A DNA stretch of 64,000 bases, taken from PoT sp049331405 (GTDB lineage Bacteria > Planctomycetota > Planctomycetia > Isosphaerales > Isosphaeraceae). Every line of letters begins with the position of its first letter. Positions within the stretch are counted from its first letter, which is position 1. Below are positions 34,001 through 39,117 of this stretch, in pieces. The notes under the pieces are model-generated. The model did no database searches. It saw nothing but the letters and a program-made list of their open reading frames with translations, and was not told where the DNA came from. The stretch spans positions 5,580,001 to 5,644,000 of the forward strand of contig NZ_CP186274.1 in the NCBI RefSeq assembly GCF_049331405.1, in the 5' to 3' direction. Position numbers and translations under genes: made by a program.

Positions 34001-35363
34001 CTACACCGATGCGATCGGCTCGAATCCGACGTTGACCTGGGCGCAGCTCCAGGCGCTCGGCATCGACGACGGCCCGGCGGCATTTTCTGCCCGAGTCCGG
34101 GTGACCGATGAACACGGCGCCGTCGACATCGCCTCCGCCGCCTTCACCGTGCAGAACACCGCACCGACCGTCGCCTCGCTGATCTCCGACCATGGCAACC
34201 CGGGGGCTAACCCATCCCCCGATGGCGTCATCCGGATCTCCGGGACGGTGGCCGATCCCGGTCGGGACACCCACTTTGTCCGGGTCAACTGGGGCGACGG
34301 CTCGGCCGTCCAGACGTTCGCCGTTAACCCGGGGACGATGGCCTTCGACGCCGCCCACAACTACGCCACGGGGGGCATCTACAACGTCAACGTGGTCGCG
34401 GTGGATAGCGACTCCGCCGCGTCGCAGGCGGTCGCCACCAAGGCGGTCGTGAGCGGGATCGGGGTGGTGGATGGCGTCCTGTACGTCGTCGGCACCGAAG
34501 GTCGCGATAACATCAGGGTGACGGCCAGGAATAACGGCCTGCTGGAGGTGGACGCCCGGCTGAACGCCAACACCCGATCGGGCAACCGGAACCTCAGGCA
34601 GGCGTTCGGCAAGGCCGGCCTCTCGAGCATCGTCGTCGTCGGCTATGGCGGGAATGATGTCGTCAACGTGCAGACGGTCTCGATGCGCAACGGTCAGAGG
34701 TTCGCCGCCCTGGGCGCTTCGGTCCCCGCGATCGTGCTGGGAGGGGACGGCAACGACGACCTGAGGAGCGGGATCGGCAACAGCATCCTCGTTGGCGGAG
34801 CCGGCAACGACAGGCTCAACGCCGGGATCGGCCGCAGCGTCCTGATCGGCGGCCTCGGCCGCGACCGGCTGCAAGGCGGATTGGGCCAGGACATCTTGAT
34901 CGGTGGATTCACGAACCACGACGAGAACCTCGTCGCCCTGGATCAGGTCCTCGCAAAGTGGGCCTCGCCCGGATCCTACGAGACGCGGGTGGGCGACCTC
35001 CTCTCGACCTCGCTGATCCCGGGCGTCACCGTCCACGACGACGGCGCGTCGGACGATATGAGGAATCAGCCGGGCCGCGACTGGTTCTTCGGCGACTTCC
35101 GCAGCTCGCCGGGAACTCGGGGCAAGGACGCCTTCGACCGGCGGGCCGGCGAGCGGCTCGACCAACTGCCCGTCGCGCCTCGGGAACCGGTTGTGGGAAG
35201 CCCCTGGCAATTCGCCGGCGGTGTCCGTTCATCCCGGATCCAGGCCCTGCAGTTCCGCCAAACCGAGCACCACCGCCCGGGGCTTCATCGCCTCGGCGGA
35301 TGGGCCTCCATTCCGCGACGGCCGATTCAGGGTCTCAGCCATGGCCGGGGCCTCGGGCATTGA
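19065..35363 (+). CDS. Giant secreted multidomain protein: beta-repeats, RTX, beta-propellers, PKD-like domains
   Basis: The product has 5432 residues. ATG 19065 has GGAG seven bases upstream; an in-frame GTG at 19035 is less likely. Residues 25-39 (LLHLESLEDRLLLAG) form the LEPR-XLL-like export motif. Residues ~40-2030 are beta-rich repeats with a W-x-[IV]..G..YY motif near 913, 988 and 1363. RTX repeats occupy ~2044-2110. Two beta-propeller regions with SPDGKNVYV-type blades (lactonase/YncE-like) occupy ~2630-2860 and ~3040-3430. PKD/cadherin-like domains (GGSYTIAEGGSLKLDGS, WGDGS) fill ~3610-5125, ending in a tandem duplication. A second RTX block lies at ~5220-5280. The last ~37 residues are encoded by a dispersed repeat. 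Probably a surface adhesin or matrix protein; no catalytic site seen. Confidence 0.88.
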   Translation: MGRPSHKARKSLQVRKPLPRLNRGLLHLESLEDRLLLAGGLTASIIDTPTEKYALINPASTEPIKIFAQNDAASLQLFDFFRAPDGQAVSTTIEGRIESDDQEITGTFTFEELSGQTGVGVTVSDAALTFGNAVGIQFTGAGGAMALVPSGLAARITTDNVSDGTGLEVVGLPGLGLASSNFSYEINTTGADVDIAVPTPLGTENLTLDDGTDQLEGDATFTVGGPAPAFTVGGEFTITRGDNVLLIGGVGVALTLYAGPVKAITLSSETADFTLGQDEDDKPTFALVDDSFTVSGFTLLPGQGLPGISSGGDQLTFSASLGPIALEEVGLVIPALSFGTEGLSVDVGLSAASASLSFAKEGTEGESSGLMSAVAEDLTGSFTLAGDVDPDTGEITSVGSTGAFVFTAATFVLDVPGVLTATANGVAITYDPEAGESQEILRADDLTLAVPKLKLLGELTGSDDLPGLVVRTDGFAFGAARLTVEETVTLGALEITNPFVELGNFRFSNSEGVSLDRFKIGAGGIVVAAGGFTLTGEDVAAELGFDEAGAVQSFTFSVGTLNGQLGSLVTLDATDVELNPTATGSATLLSIGTATATVFIAAADLTLAGGVGGVVIAGDGTVAGPETLSISADFGADAGTKLKLPSFLPFKVDTLSLDWGDFDDHPDEFTIALTASVSGTIGPLTFSGGVDNIVIDPFRLAKGEFPIVALDGFSVGVSGDLFAGHVEGSVIGGIVKLDDEGNVLDDGETNFASTVFYAGINGGFQFGDMGVEILIGFSERGFLQGYLRADVPVTLEPIAGLTLSGFRGGISFNATPLPVPQSPDELLDPIFQPSTSLTADQWQEQLKQQVVNQVSGGSRIFIVEDDVSAIVDELDSGEIAAGSTLAAAFDDAGYAVADAKVSGEVTELEAGSLWQVKYLGDTYLIELRDGKLDVTSARFITEDDALTDSLGEGGAVTQPVLDAFADHELVLNAGAVVEVIARTGTTPSKWKITDGETVYYATIRGDRLAITGGDTAAADADAVVRIEAGATLYSTYVSQHTFRADVDIIITTDGKFVILGKATLADNVSVDLRLFADLSQVDKADPTDPLKMVFLGSFPATDGGPSLVTVKGQATIEFLDAAGNLVNPAVTGVAPAAFRFNILGRGEVGISSFATAVFGGDGGPDGGFAELDLQIANTPDATSVELNVSGSLSIEGLIPASNLVSAAGRVIISKEANGPVEIIGAVKLDFTTANPDLAFLQDAGISVDASLLLGFNTSTGTRDLDLTLPGRETETLTLDAASLILEGEGSLSLGQSAFGVGAQISFDGAFSARIVVDAPLLVLEGSAAQELDGGTIPQAIVDGLGLSDVATVSALVVPGAGPRWRIDDGTKSYYVVTRGDQLAVVDNSRAATDLTVRGDNGVDLDLFVAGRLDVSVTAGEEMNLLSLDAVGVLALRDLVGVVDGTPIAPQVVGRVDLLVSAGLQGVAEVEGSAQLLINTLGQAFTYAIPDRLQDRLQKIQDRRENAGGLTLPLLPVANGQLSVVVPGHATLLDGTPLADGPYFVLQFGDPDETTPPGGSTDPDGDGLVDVSMTIADAFRLEGDFRILVAASAFELDVSANASLSVPGAESLLNGEVTGRLRINSDGLIGYIALQGSLDIPQVDLGAGVEIYLGVNTTSTASTIQFQNPNLDDQALPAHSGILYVGGNVDIAGFGLDGSFSLLVGADSLEMEIHAGLQFFDATALRVDGTAGIYYGANPGLVLNTALTLGGTTSSGAPIPFGVAGIFQASAQLSLSIDTRVGFGEIAIKNLDLRLLSVITLTGDASISAGFDPITGEQFFRVGGSFSADLFGLATVSASGFFDSRGLFDVDINGRILLGTDDWGIRASVALHASYLPNASGVKTLNFGGSASGEVRAAGITLVGAGIGIDYNGSSGKATAMADVTILGITYDVDFTLGYFLLGSETDPRLGQLSNGVLTLNVGALGVNRNVGKKASVAEADEAYTLQSLGASTSGPGEDIILRAFGASQIFRNVTSVNADFGGGNDEFRVIVNSRQPVDPGLPIVIDGGAGNDMFINESAAAVTFRGGAGNDVLVGGPGADRLEGEGDDDFLFGGGGSDVLLGGAGMDRITWNAGDGQPTTIDGGADADTLTVKGTDAADTITVSPDGVNVRARVSGTTNDEVVGAGFETLAVNARGGADLIFVNDLTGTSITTVALNLGDIEGNQSSTGTTTSVTSRDDGAVDTAVVKGTSGNDTFGIDANGGLVRVTRSGSAMVTLAGITAGLDRLRIEGLAGADTMTLAGPRNGTSAGERIKIQLDGGDGADTYRTPIGGANFDGDGTDKAVFTVVDGDPTAITLTATQISSGGVATLYAGLAEVAIEAAVATAITVESTHAAATRIALGPVDSLVTVKATSGPLSVNASTATPGPNGDRLVIDQTGSSVPRVGAMTATHFSGFVDVTYSGFERIDVNLGGGSDVFTIDGTPAGPALTQINSGGGSDEIHVRAVGGLTTVNDPTDPGNAADRLYADFRNPGALTGSPFGDNLRFTAGKVVVTDISNSTTPVAWAYRDGRVYVGTVEVFNTIDTPTLFNLAGSLVDALTVEDTVDVLQRINVDGARVRITEGANVLSFNNIRNFNGFNYAVQVDGLAGVSSIAVSPDGNYLYAASQQDGALTVFSRDPWSGSLTFVQTLKGSPDRMQGLIAADAVVVSPDGKNVYVGSLMGVVLSFERVPSTGRLVYRGVYQDVMGITALAIAPDGKNVYATTTVEVVRLDRNTANGALTFGERRYFGTVGYNAIAISADGRTLFATGNALDGIHLLDGGKLTSPGDGSAAPADHVSGQYTDVAIGANNTVFASRVGGIDSFTYNDFSLFWTGTTALPNPAQPATATAVAVNPFGNQVVASYDVNSVPVLPPVRFLRLDNFHVINPNDDSSGDEPYIDVNGQRIYTGPQNGAGAGATVDLTAYYNRVLTTDATVVVREEDSIVDEPVGAPFTIGVNSSPGTYVVTLTTVDGFGTEFIRYQLTYTIYDVPIPTPTISPIVSFNTSFGQLVNPQQINLPGVRSLADLEFGPDGQQYYGASFDNGWITQNDQVAAYEGQWQFATTTAATQRDDIQTTLSPDGRHAYSISTKFGVLTVADVDPSNGALGDAKQVIPAGLTDGASVAISPDGKNVYVTNPAEDSVSVFIRDPNSGQLFLDQVFTDGIDGVDGLDGARSLAVSADGNRVFVAGYDENAIAVFSRDPNTGRLTYSSSFTDTGLVGPSSLTTGAEGQLYVASVGTGKLFWLADGPTLSVLGVSSNGVGGVTGMSNPVAIALSPDGTSLYVTSKLDSSVVAFKRDPGTGALSFVQSLRDGSGGVQGIDGAVKVIVSGDGKYVVVAGGTDTLAVFGRDPSTGALTVLQQLRDGSAGMTGIDGVSDLDFNGGRLYVSSAGSIFGSGGVAVLNVAANTPPPRTYDVSFDGVESLTVQSAGGGDIVNAGEVAVPFTLNTQGGADFVTLRNTGAGKATTVNLGNDGDTLDLLSTGDNSTTTVNGGDGGDTIRLYANGTGASTTLNGGDGADQILVDGARLRSQVTVNGDAPNAGDTLTFDAHGQTTDPGAPQPNAGSVKISAADFGVTYATIEQINILGSPTADAGGSYTIAEGGSLKLDGSASLIPAGHTVVSYEWTVGDRAITGSSPETLTWDDLVAAGIADDGTYTVTLKVTTTLGGQTYSNTDVATLTVTNTAPTLSLSGAGTVEVGSLFTLGLASVDPGTDAVHTWTVNWGDGSPAETFNGTPATATHIYTSAASRTISVVAMDEDGSYGPVTKALVVAGARALSGPATVNEGSNYTLTLGRGVAGLPAIARWAINWGDGSPLQTVANDPTTVSHVYAGDGSYTISAVALDVSGILHPAGNTLGVTVLDVAPVVTLSQSSPAPVEGNPTRPLILNVQVTDPGNETVTGYVVSWGDGTTSIVKGTDQPPLHIYADAATYQVTVTSLTNSDGTFANPAAPLGVVVADVAPRIISLTVAPSPGEEGGTAHVSTLAVGPIQGSDTLTFAWAVTGPNGYSRTFTGTVNPDGAVLPDDPATLFPTLPAELLGQARAYPGSFDFVTPDNGRYVVTLTLSDDDGSTVSQSAELMVANLPPRITTFVVPTTGTEAQPITLAATASDPGGSADPLTYRWKVTNVRTGIVLTLDGPTVSFVPDGGAHSVELTVSDGDGGQEIRTASIAVASLAPEIVAGSIQVPTTANEAATVSFAVAGLDNNGSASGLRYAWTVLGPGGSVARLAGATVPFTFPDNGIYLVSVTITDDENQSTTSDPISVTVANLNPTIDSVDAPTSGTEGVPLHLSATASDPAGAVDPVSAIWTLTSPGGAKTYLYGNAATFTPDDNGTYQVSLTVRDDDGGSTTRDLAPVVVANANPTLGSIVVPTGPLFEGDTVALSVSGNDVPGDLTSLIYTWTITTPAGDTITLTGPAVSFPTDDSGTYAVRVDLADGDGGTASRTTSVTVANLDPTLRSTTVPTTGYVGHEVALLADATDVAGDLADLVYTWTIAPPTGPDLIVTGSLASFTPAAAGRYGVTLMVTDGDGGQVTSAQSVVDVKATPITIGRVNVPTTGQEGSPINLSAIATDALGGPLTFTWTLTPATGPAITLVGRDVTFIPTDNGSYAVSLRASNDNGEATASAGTIAVANVDPVLTSLSWPDRALIGSAVSLRAQASDPAGAADPLTYAWTVTRPDGTTFTMSGPSAGFLADQLGSYGLKLVVRDGDGGQVTAQKLLAVPNAPPVANAGGPYLINEGGSLTLDATATTDPNQSASTLKYEWDLNGDGIYTDATGSKPTLSWAQLQALGLDDGPATFNARVRVTDDYGDFHVASALGKIANVAPVLTSLTWPDQLVLYSLVNLQASATDAAGDADPLTYSWTVTRPDGSTFSLSGPSTQFIADQLGNFGLKLVVADDDGGQVITQKLLNIFNPVPVANAGGPYLIHEGDSLNLDANATTDANQPSSTLKYEWDLNGDGIYTDAIGSNPTLTWAQLQALGIDDGPAAFSARVRVTDEHGAVDIASAAFTVQNTAPTVASLISDHGNPGANPSPDGVIRISGTVADPGRDTHFVRVNWGDGSAVQTFAVNPGTMAFDAAHNYATGGIYNVNVVAVDSDSAASQAVATKAVVSGIGVVDGVLYVVGTEGRDNIRVTARNNGLLEVDARLNANTRSGNRNLRQAFGKAGLSSIVVVGYGGNDVVNVQTVSMRNGQRFAALGASVPAIVLGGDGNDDLRSGIGNSILVGGAGNDRLNAGIGRSVLIGGLGRDRLQGGLGQDILIGGFTNHDENLVALDQVLAKWASPGSYETRVGDLLSTSLIPGVTVHDDGASDDMRNQPGRDWFFGDFRSSPGTRGKDAFDRRAGERLDQLPVAPREPVVGSPWQFAGGVRSSRIQALQFRQTEHHRPGLHRLGGWASIPRRPIQGLSHGRGLGH
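33015..34150 (+). repeat. Tandem duplication of a two-domain PKD module inside the giant gene
   Basis: Two ~570-bp units (about 33015-33580 and 33580-34150) encode near-parallel ~190-residue modules. Both start VLTSL[ST]WPD, contain YEWDLNGDGIYTDA and end at a R-V-R-V-T-D segment. Long stretches are conserved at the DNA level, so the duplication is recent relative to the other domains of the protein. Confidence 0.85.
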
Positions 35364-35364
35364 G
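35254..35364 (-). repeat. 111-bp dispersed repeat, copy 1, covering the 3' end of the giant gene
   Basis: Read on the minus strand this segment aligns without gaps to 40483-40593 (plus strand), 101 of 111 positions identical by my count. Similarity stops abruptly at both ends (CTCAATGC at the start, GGCGGA at the end). The giant gene's stop codon (35361-35363) lies at the repeat edge, so its final ~36 residues are antisense to the repeat. Confidence 0.85.
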
Positions 35365-35598
35365 ACGTGTTTGGCTGCCATGACGAAGTCGAGATTCCGC
35401 CCGGGCCGCCGCGCACCGGGCGGGGTCATCGCGCCTTCTCCCAGAAAGCCCCTTGACCTCGTCGTGATGCGCATATCGAGCGGCTGCGCGGCACGAAAGA
35501 CGTCGACTCCCGCCTAGTGGGTCATTTGGCTTGCTTATAGCCATAATATCCCTCTGATTGCTACAATCGGTGGCCTCCGTGACCCCTGGGAGGCCGCC

Positions 35599-36156
35599 AT
35601 GTCCCGCCGCAAGAGCGATCCGCTCCGCGAGATGAGTTCCGCGGAGCAGCATTACCTCGCCCAACTGAGCCGATCCCAGACCGCCCCGGCCGTCGAGGTC
35701 ACCCGCGCCAAGATCCTCCTGGCCGTCGCACGCGGCGACGACTACCAGGCCGCAGCCCTCTCCGTCGGCCGTCGCTCCGGCGACGCCGTCTCTCGACTCG
35801 TCGCCCGCTTCAATGCCGAGGGCCTGACGGCGCTGACGCCCCGGCACGGCGGCGGCCGGTCACCCGCCTATGATCAGGCGACTACGGGGCGGATCCTCGA
35901 CGAGCTCGGGCGGACCCCGACCCCCGAAGCCGATGGCACGGACACCTGGTCGCTGAGCACGTCGCAAACGGCGTTGCGCGCCGCCCCCGATGGCCTGCCC
36001 ACCATCTCGACCTATACCCTCTGGCGGGTGCTCCACGAGGCCGGCTACAGCCATCAACGCACCCGCTCCTGGTGCCCGACCGGCTCCGCCCTGCGCCGCC
36101 GCAAGGCGGGGACGGCGGCCGTCACCGATCCCGACGCGGCGCCCAAAAAAAGTTGA
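35599..36156 (+). CDS. IS630-family transposase, first frame (DNA-binding part)
   Basis: The 185 residues contain the helix-turn-helix N-terminus of IS630 transposases (RAKILLAVARGDDYQAAALSVGRRSGDAVSRLVARFNAEGL is the recognisable region) followed by a winged-helix-like part ending WRVLHEAGYSHQRTRSW. Start ATG 35599 has GGGAGG upstream. The frame ends at a TGA three bases after a run of seven A (36145-36151). A shift of -1 at that run joins it to the catalytic frame downstream, giving a normal-length IS630 transposase. Confidence 0.88.
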   Translation: MSRRKSDPLREMSSAEQHYLAQLSRSQTAPAVEVTRAKILLAVARGDDYQAAALSVGRRSGDAVSRLVARFNAEGLTALTPRHGGGRSPAYDQATTGRILDELGRTPTPEADGTDTWSLSTSQTALRAAPDGLPTISTYTLWRVLHEAGYSHQRTRSWCPTGSALRRRKAGTAAVTDPDAAPKKS

Positions 36157-36935
36157 TCGAGGAGGCCTATCGGCTGGGCGAGTCGATGGGCCTGTCGGTC
36201 TGGTGCGCCGACCAGGCCGGGCCGTTCCAGGCGGCCCCCTATCCCGGGCAGTCCTGGTGCCCCGAGGGGGAGCCGGTGCGGCAGCCGCGCGAGTACCTCC
36301 GCGATGGCACGGCCAAGGTCCTGACCCTGTTCCATCCGGCCGACGGGCGGGTGCGGATCGAGGGGGCGACGTCATGCCCGAACACGGTCTTGCACCCCTG
36401 GCTGAGGCGGGAGTCGGCCGCGATCCTCGCCGCCATGCCCGTCCTCCCGACGACCGACGCGGCCGGCCCCGGAGGGGCGCAGCTGGAGTGGGAGCGATGG
36501 CAAGAGGGCCTCATGATCAAGCCGACGTTGCCGGAGGAGCCGCCACCGCTGCGGATGCTCCTGATCCTGGACAACCTGGCCGGGTACAAGACGCCGGTAT
36601 TCGTGTGCTGGTTGTTCGAGCATGGCATCATGCCGTTATATACGCCCGTGAGCGGGTCGTGGTTGAACATGGCCGAGAGCATGCAGCGGATCCTCAAGCG
36701 ACGCGCCCTGGCGGGCCGGCACCCGAAGGACGTCGGCCAGATCGTCGCCTGGTTCGAGGCGGTCGCCCGGCACTGGAACGCGGCCCCGACGCCATTCGTG
36801 TGGGGCGGGCGGCGAGCCGCTCGGCGGCGGCGCCAGCGAGAGCGTCGCCACCGGGTCGGCGGCTCGGGGGCCTGCACCCGCGTGCCTCTTCGGCGGGCTG
36901 CGAGACCCACTTATGGCCACAAGCAAGCCAAATGA
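36144..36935 (+). CDS. IS630-family transposase, second frame (DDE catalytic part), reached by -1 frameshift
   Basis: From the A7 run this frame reads QKKLIEEAYRLGE and then carries the DDE-type catalytic landmarks: VWCADQAGPF (first Asp), LLILDNLAGYKT (second Asp) and GSWLNMAESMQR (the Glu region, SWLNxxE). The stop codon at 36933-36935 lies inside the right terminal inverted repeat. No good independent start is present near the beginning, so production as a fusion with the first frame, by ribosomal frameshifting or transcriptional slippage on A7, is the likely arrangement. All key residues are intact, so the element may be active. Confidence 0.85.
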   Translation, partial: QKKLIEEAYRLGESMGLSVWCADQAGPFQAAPYPGQSWCPEGEPVRQPREYLRDGTAKVLTLFHPADGRVRIEGATSCPNTVLHPWLRRESAAILAAMPVLPTTDAAGPGGAQLEWERWQEGLMIKPTLPEEPPPLRMLLILDNLAGYKTPVFVCWLFEHGIMPLYTPVSGSWLNMAESMQRILKRRALAGRHPKDVGQIVAWFEAVARHWNAAPTPFVWGGRRAARRRRQRERRHRVGGSGACTRVPLRRAARPTYGHKQAK

Positions 36936-37179
36936 CCCACTAGAACGGATCCTCGCACCTTTGTGTATTTGATCGGTCTCCTCTCATCAACAGCCAAGGA
37001 AGGCAATGCCGCCCGAATTGATGGAGGACCCGACGAGACCTTGAGTCTTGGGATGCGAGCTGCGAGTAGGCGACCTGGGTTAAATGGAGTGATAAACTTC
37101 CGGCCGAAGGGCCGCCAGACACCGGGGCGACCGTCGAGATTTTCTTGTCACATCGAGCCCGCTCGCGACAATTAGGGGC

Positions 37180-37911
37180 ATGCACGACGGACGCCGCCGA
37201 GGAAATCTGGCCGCGAGCTCGACCCGTGGCCCGAAATTCGAGGCGGATTCTCCGGCGTGGCGAGAAGCCGGATCGACGACCGGCATCGATGCGGTCCTTC
37301 GGAGGAGCCATTTGCAACCGAGCCGCGACGCGACGCCTGACGTTGGGCCACGGGCCGGCCTCCTGCCGAGGCCGAGGGGGCCTGCACCGGCCGATGATCG
37401 CGTCGCCGCGCTGGAACTGCTGGTCCGGGAGCACGAGGCGGGGGTGAGGGCGTTCCTCCGGGCCCTGGGCGTGAATGCCGCCTGGGTGGATGATCTCGCA
37501 CAGGAAACGTTCCTCGTCGCTTATCGCAGGCTGGACGACCGCGACGCCGAGCGCGATGCGGGCCCCTGGCTCCGGGGCATCGCCAGGCTCCTGGCGGCCA
37601 ACGAGTTGCGCAAGGCCGGCCGACGTTCCCGGCTGATCGCCAGGGGGCTTGCCGGCCTCCTGATCGCCAGGGCCGAGCCCGACCGGGAGACGCCCTCGGC
37701 GGAGTGGATCGAGGCCATGCGCTCCTGCCTGCGGGACCTGCCCGAGGCCGCCCGCGAGCTGCTCATGCGGCGCTACGCCGACGACGAGTCGGCGGAGGCG
37801 ATGGCGGCCAGGCTCGAGGTCCGGGCCGACGCCCTGAGGCAGAAGCTCCTGAGGCTCCGGCAGGTGATCAAGCAGTGCGTCGAACGCAAGACGGGGGAAT
37901 CGTGGCGATGA
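37180..37911 (+). CDS. ECF-type RNA polymerase sigma factor
   Basis: Residues ~75-150 carry region 2 (VREHEAGVRAFLRALG, DDLAQETFLVAYRRLDD, PWLRGIARLLAANELRK). Residues ~175-235 carry region 4 (LRDLPEAARELLMRRYADDESAEAMAARLEV, a helix-turn-helix). There is no region 3, as usual for ECF sigmas. The nominal ATG at 37180 gives a ~75-residue N-terminus rich in Arg, Pro and Gly with no match to the family, so a later start (for example TTG near 37312) is likely. The stop overlaps the next gene's ATG (ATGA at 37908-37911), which is the usual layout for a sigma factor and its membrane regulator. Confidence 0.87.
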   Translation: MHDGRRRGNLAASSTRGPKFEADSPAWREAGSTTGIDAVLRRSHLQPSRDATPDVGPRAGLLPRPRGPAPADDRVAALELLVREHEAGVRAFLRALGVNAAWVDDLAQETFLVAYRRLDDRDAERDAGPWLRGIARLLAANELRKAGRRSRLIARGLAGLLIARAEPDRETPSAEWIEAMRSCLRDLPEAARELLMRRYADDESAEAMAARLEVRADALRQKLLRLRQVIKQCVERKTGESWR

Positions 37912-38522
37912 CCGAGGCCCGCTATCACGAACTGCTCGGCCGCCTGCTCGACGGCGAACCGTCCGAGGCCGACGCCGAGGAGCTGCGCAGGGAGCTCGAA
38001 CGCGACCCGGGCCTCCTCCGCGACCTCGGCGACCAGCTCGCCCTCTCGGAGCTCATCGCCCACGAGCTTGATCCGAAGCGCTCGGCCGACGCCTTCTGGC
38101 AGGGGGTCAGGGCCCGCCTCGACGCCGGGACTCCCGCCGGGCAGGCCGGGCCCGCCTCGCGACGCCTCAAGCTGCGGCTGGTCGCGGCGATCGCGGCGTG
38201 CGCCCTGGCGGCGATCGGGATCACCGCGATCCGCCCGAGGAGGGGCGAGGGGATCGGCGGGATCCATCGGGTCTCGCTCCGGGGCGAGGTCGTCTGCGCC
38301 CACTGCCTGCTCCACCAGGAGAAGGACTGCCGGCCCGTCGTCCGCGTCCGGCAGGAAGACCGGGTCGAGACGATCACGCTGACCGACAACGCCGTCTTCC
38401 GAGACTTCTACCGAACCCAGGGATGCGGCCGGAAGCCGGTCCCCGTGATTGCCGAGGGGGTCATGCACGCCGGGGGGGGAAGCCCGCTCCTCGCCGTCAC
38501 CCGCCTCGAGATCGTCCACTGA
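37908..38522 (+). CDS. Putative membrane anti-sigma factor / sigma-associated regulator
   Basis: A 204-residue protein, translationally coupled to the sigma gene. The N-terminal ~85 residues are acidic and helical (LLGRLLDGEPSEADAEELRRELERDPGLLRDLGDQ), the form of cytoplasmic sigma-binding regions in planctomycete anti-sigma-like proteins. One membrane helix follows (LVAAIAACALAAIGITAI, ~residues 88-106). The C-terminal ~95 residues are predicted outside and contain CAHC plus two further Cys (KDC, GCG), a possible metal or redox site. No HxxxCxxC zinc motif of classical ZAS anti-sigmas is seen. The anti-sigma role rests on gene order and topology. Confidence 0.6.
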   Translation: MTEARYHELLGRLLDGEPSEADAEELRRELERDPGLLRDLGDQLALSELIAHELDPKRSADAFWQGVRARLDAGTPAGQAGPASRRLKLRLVAAIAACALAAIGITAIRPRRGEGIGGIHRVSLRGEVVCAHCLLHQEKDCRPVVRVRQEDRVETITLTDNAVFRDFYRTQGCGRKPVPVIAEGVMHAGGGSPLLAVTRLEIVH

Positions 38523-38604
38523 CGCGCCCGCCGCGTCTCACCGCGCACCCGACTCGTCGTCGGCTGTTTCTGCATCGGATTTCGTCATCGAGACTGGAGA
38601 ACGC

Positions 38605-38997
38605 ATGCGTTACGCCATCGCCCTGACTGTCGCCCTCTTCGCCGGAGCTGGTGTTGTTCGCGCCGAGGACAAGACCTACCCGAACATCACGCACGAAGAG
38701 CTGCTCAAGGCCGTCGACGCCAAGAAGGTCACCCTCCTCGACGCCAACGGGACCGACTCGTACAAGGAAGGGCACATCCCCACCGCGATCGACTTCGAGA
38801 CGCAGAAGGAAGCCCTCGCCTCCAAGCTGCCGGCCGACAAGTCCTCCCTGATCGTCGCCTACTGCGCCAACGAGCAGTGCACGGCCTACCGCTCGGCCGC
38901 CAAGGCCGCCAAGGAGCTCGGCTACACCAACATCAAGCACTACGCCAAGGGCATCATGGGCTGGAAGCGCACGGGCGCGAAGGTCGAGACCGAGTGA
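38605..38997 (+). CDS. Secreted single-domain rhodanese-like protein
   Basis: A 130-residue protein with a signal peptide (MRYAIALTVALFAGAGVVRAED, cleavage near residue 20). The rhodanese fold follows: LLKAVDAKKVTLLDANG, YKEGHIPTAIDF, and the active-site loop YCANEQCTAYRSA with the catalytic Cys at the usual position and a second Cys five residues later. Start ATG 38605 has GGAGA upstream. Export suggests a periplasmic sulfur-transfer or thiol role. It follows the sigma/anti-sigma pair by 82 bases and precedes a mono-heme protein gene on the same strand, so the four may be co-regulated. Confidence 0.85.
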   Translation: MRYAIALTVALFAGAGVVRAEDKTYPNITHEELLKAVDAKKVTLLDANGTDSYKEGHIPTAIDFETQKEALASKLPADKSSLIVAYCANEQCTAYRSAAKAAKELGYTNIKHYAKGIMGWKRTGAKVETE

Positions 38998-39117
38998 GCG
39001 AGCCGGCTTCGACGCTTTGATTGACCCGTCAAACGACCGGGCGGCCCAACGCGGCCGCCCGGCTCCATCGAGGCGAGCCCGGAGCGACGCGGGATGGTTC
39101 GACCGAGGGATCTGCAG

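Larger units (their letters stand above)
35517..36940 (+). mobile_element. Intact IS630-family insertion sequence, 1424 bp
   Basis: The ends are 30-bp inverted repeats (35517-35546 and 36911-36940) differing at two positions and starting GTGGGTCATTTGGCTTGCTT. The element is flanked by TA on both sides (35515-35516, 36941-36942), the target duplication typical of IS630/Tc1-mariner elements. It encodes one transposase in two overlapping frames. It lies between the giant gene and the sigma-factor cluster and does not obviously interrupt a gene. Confidence 0.93.
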
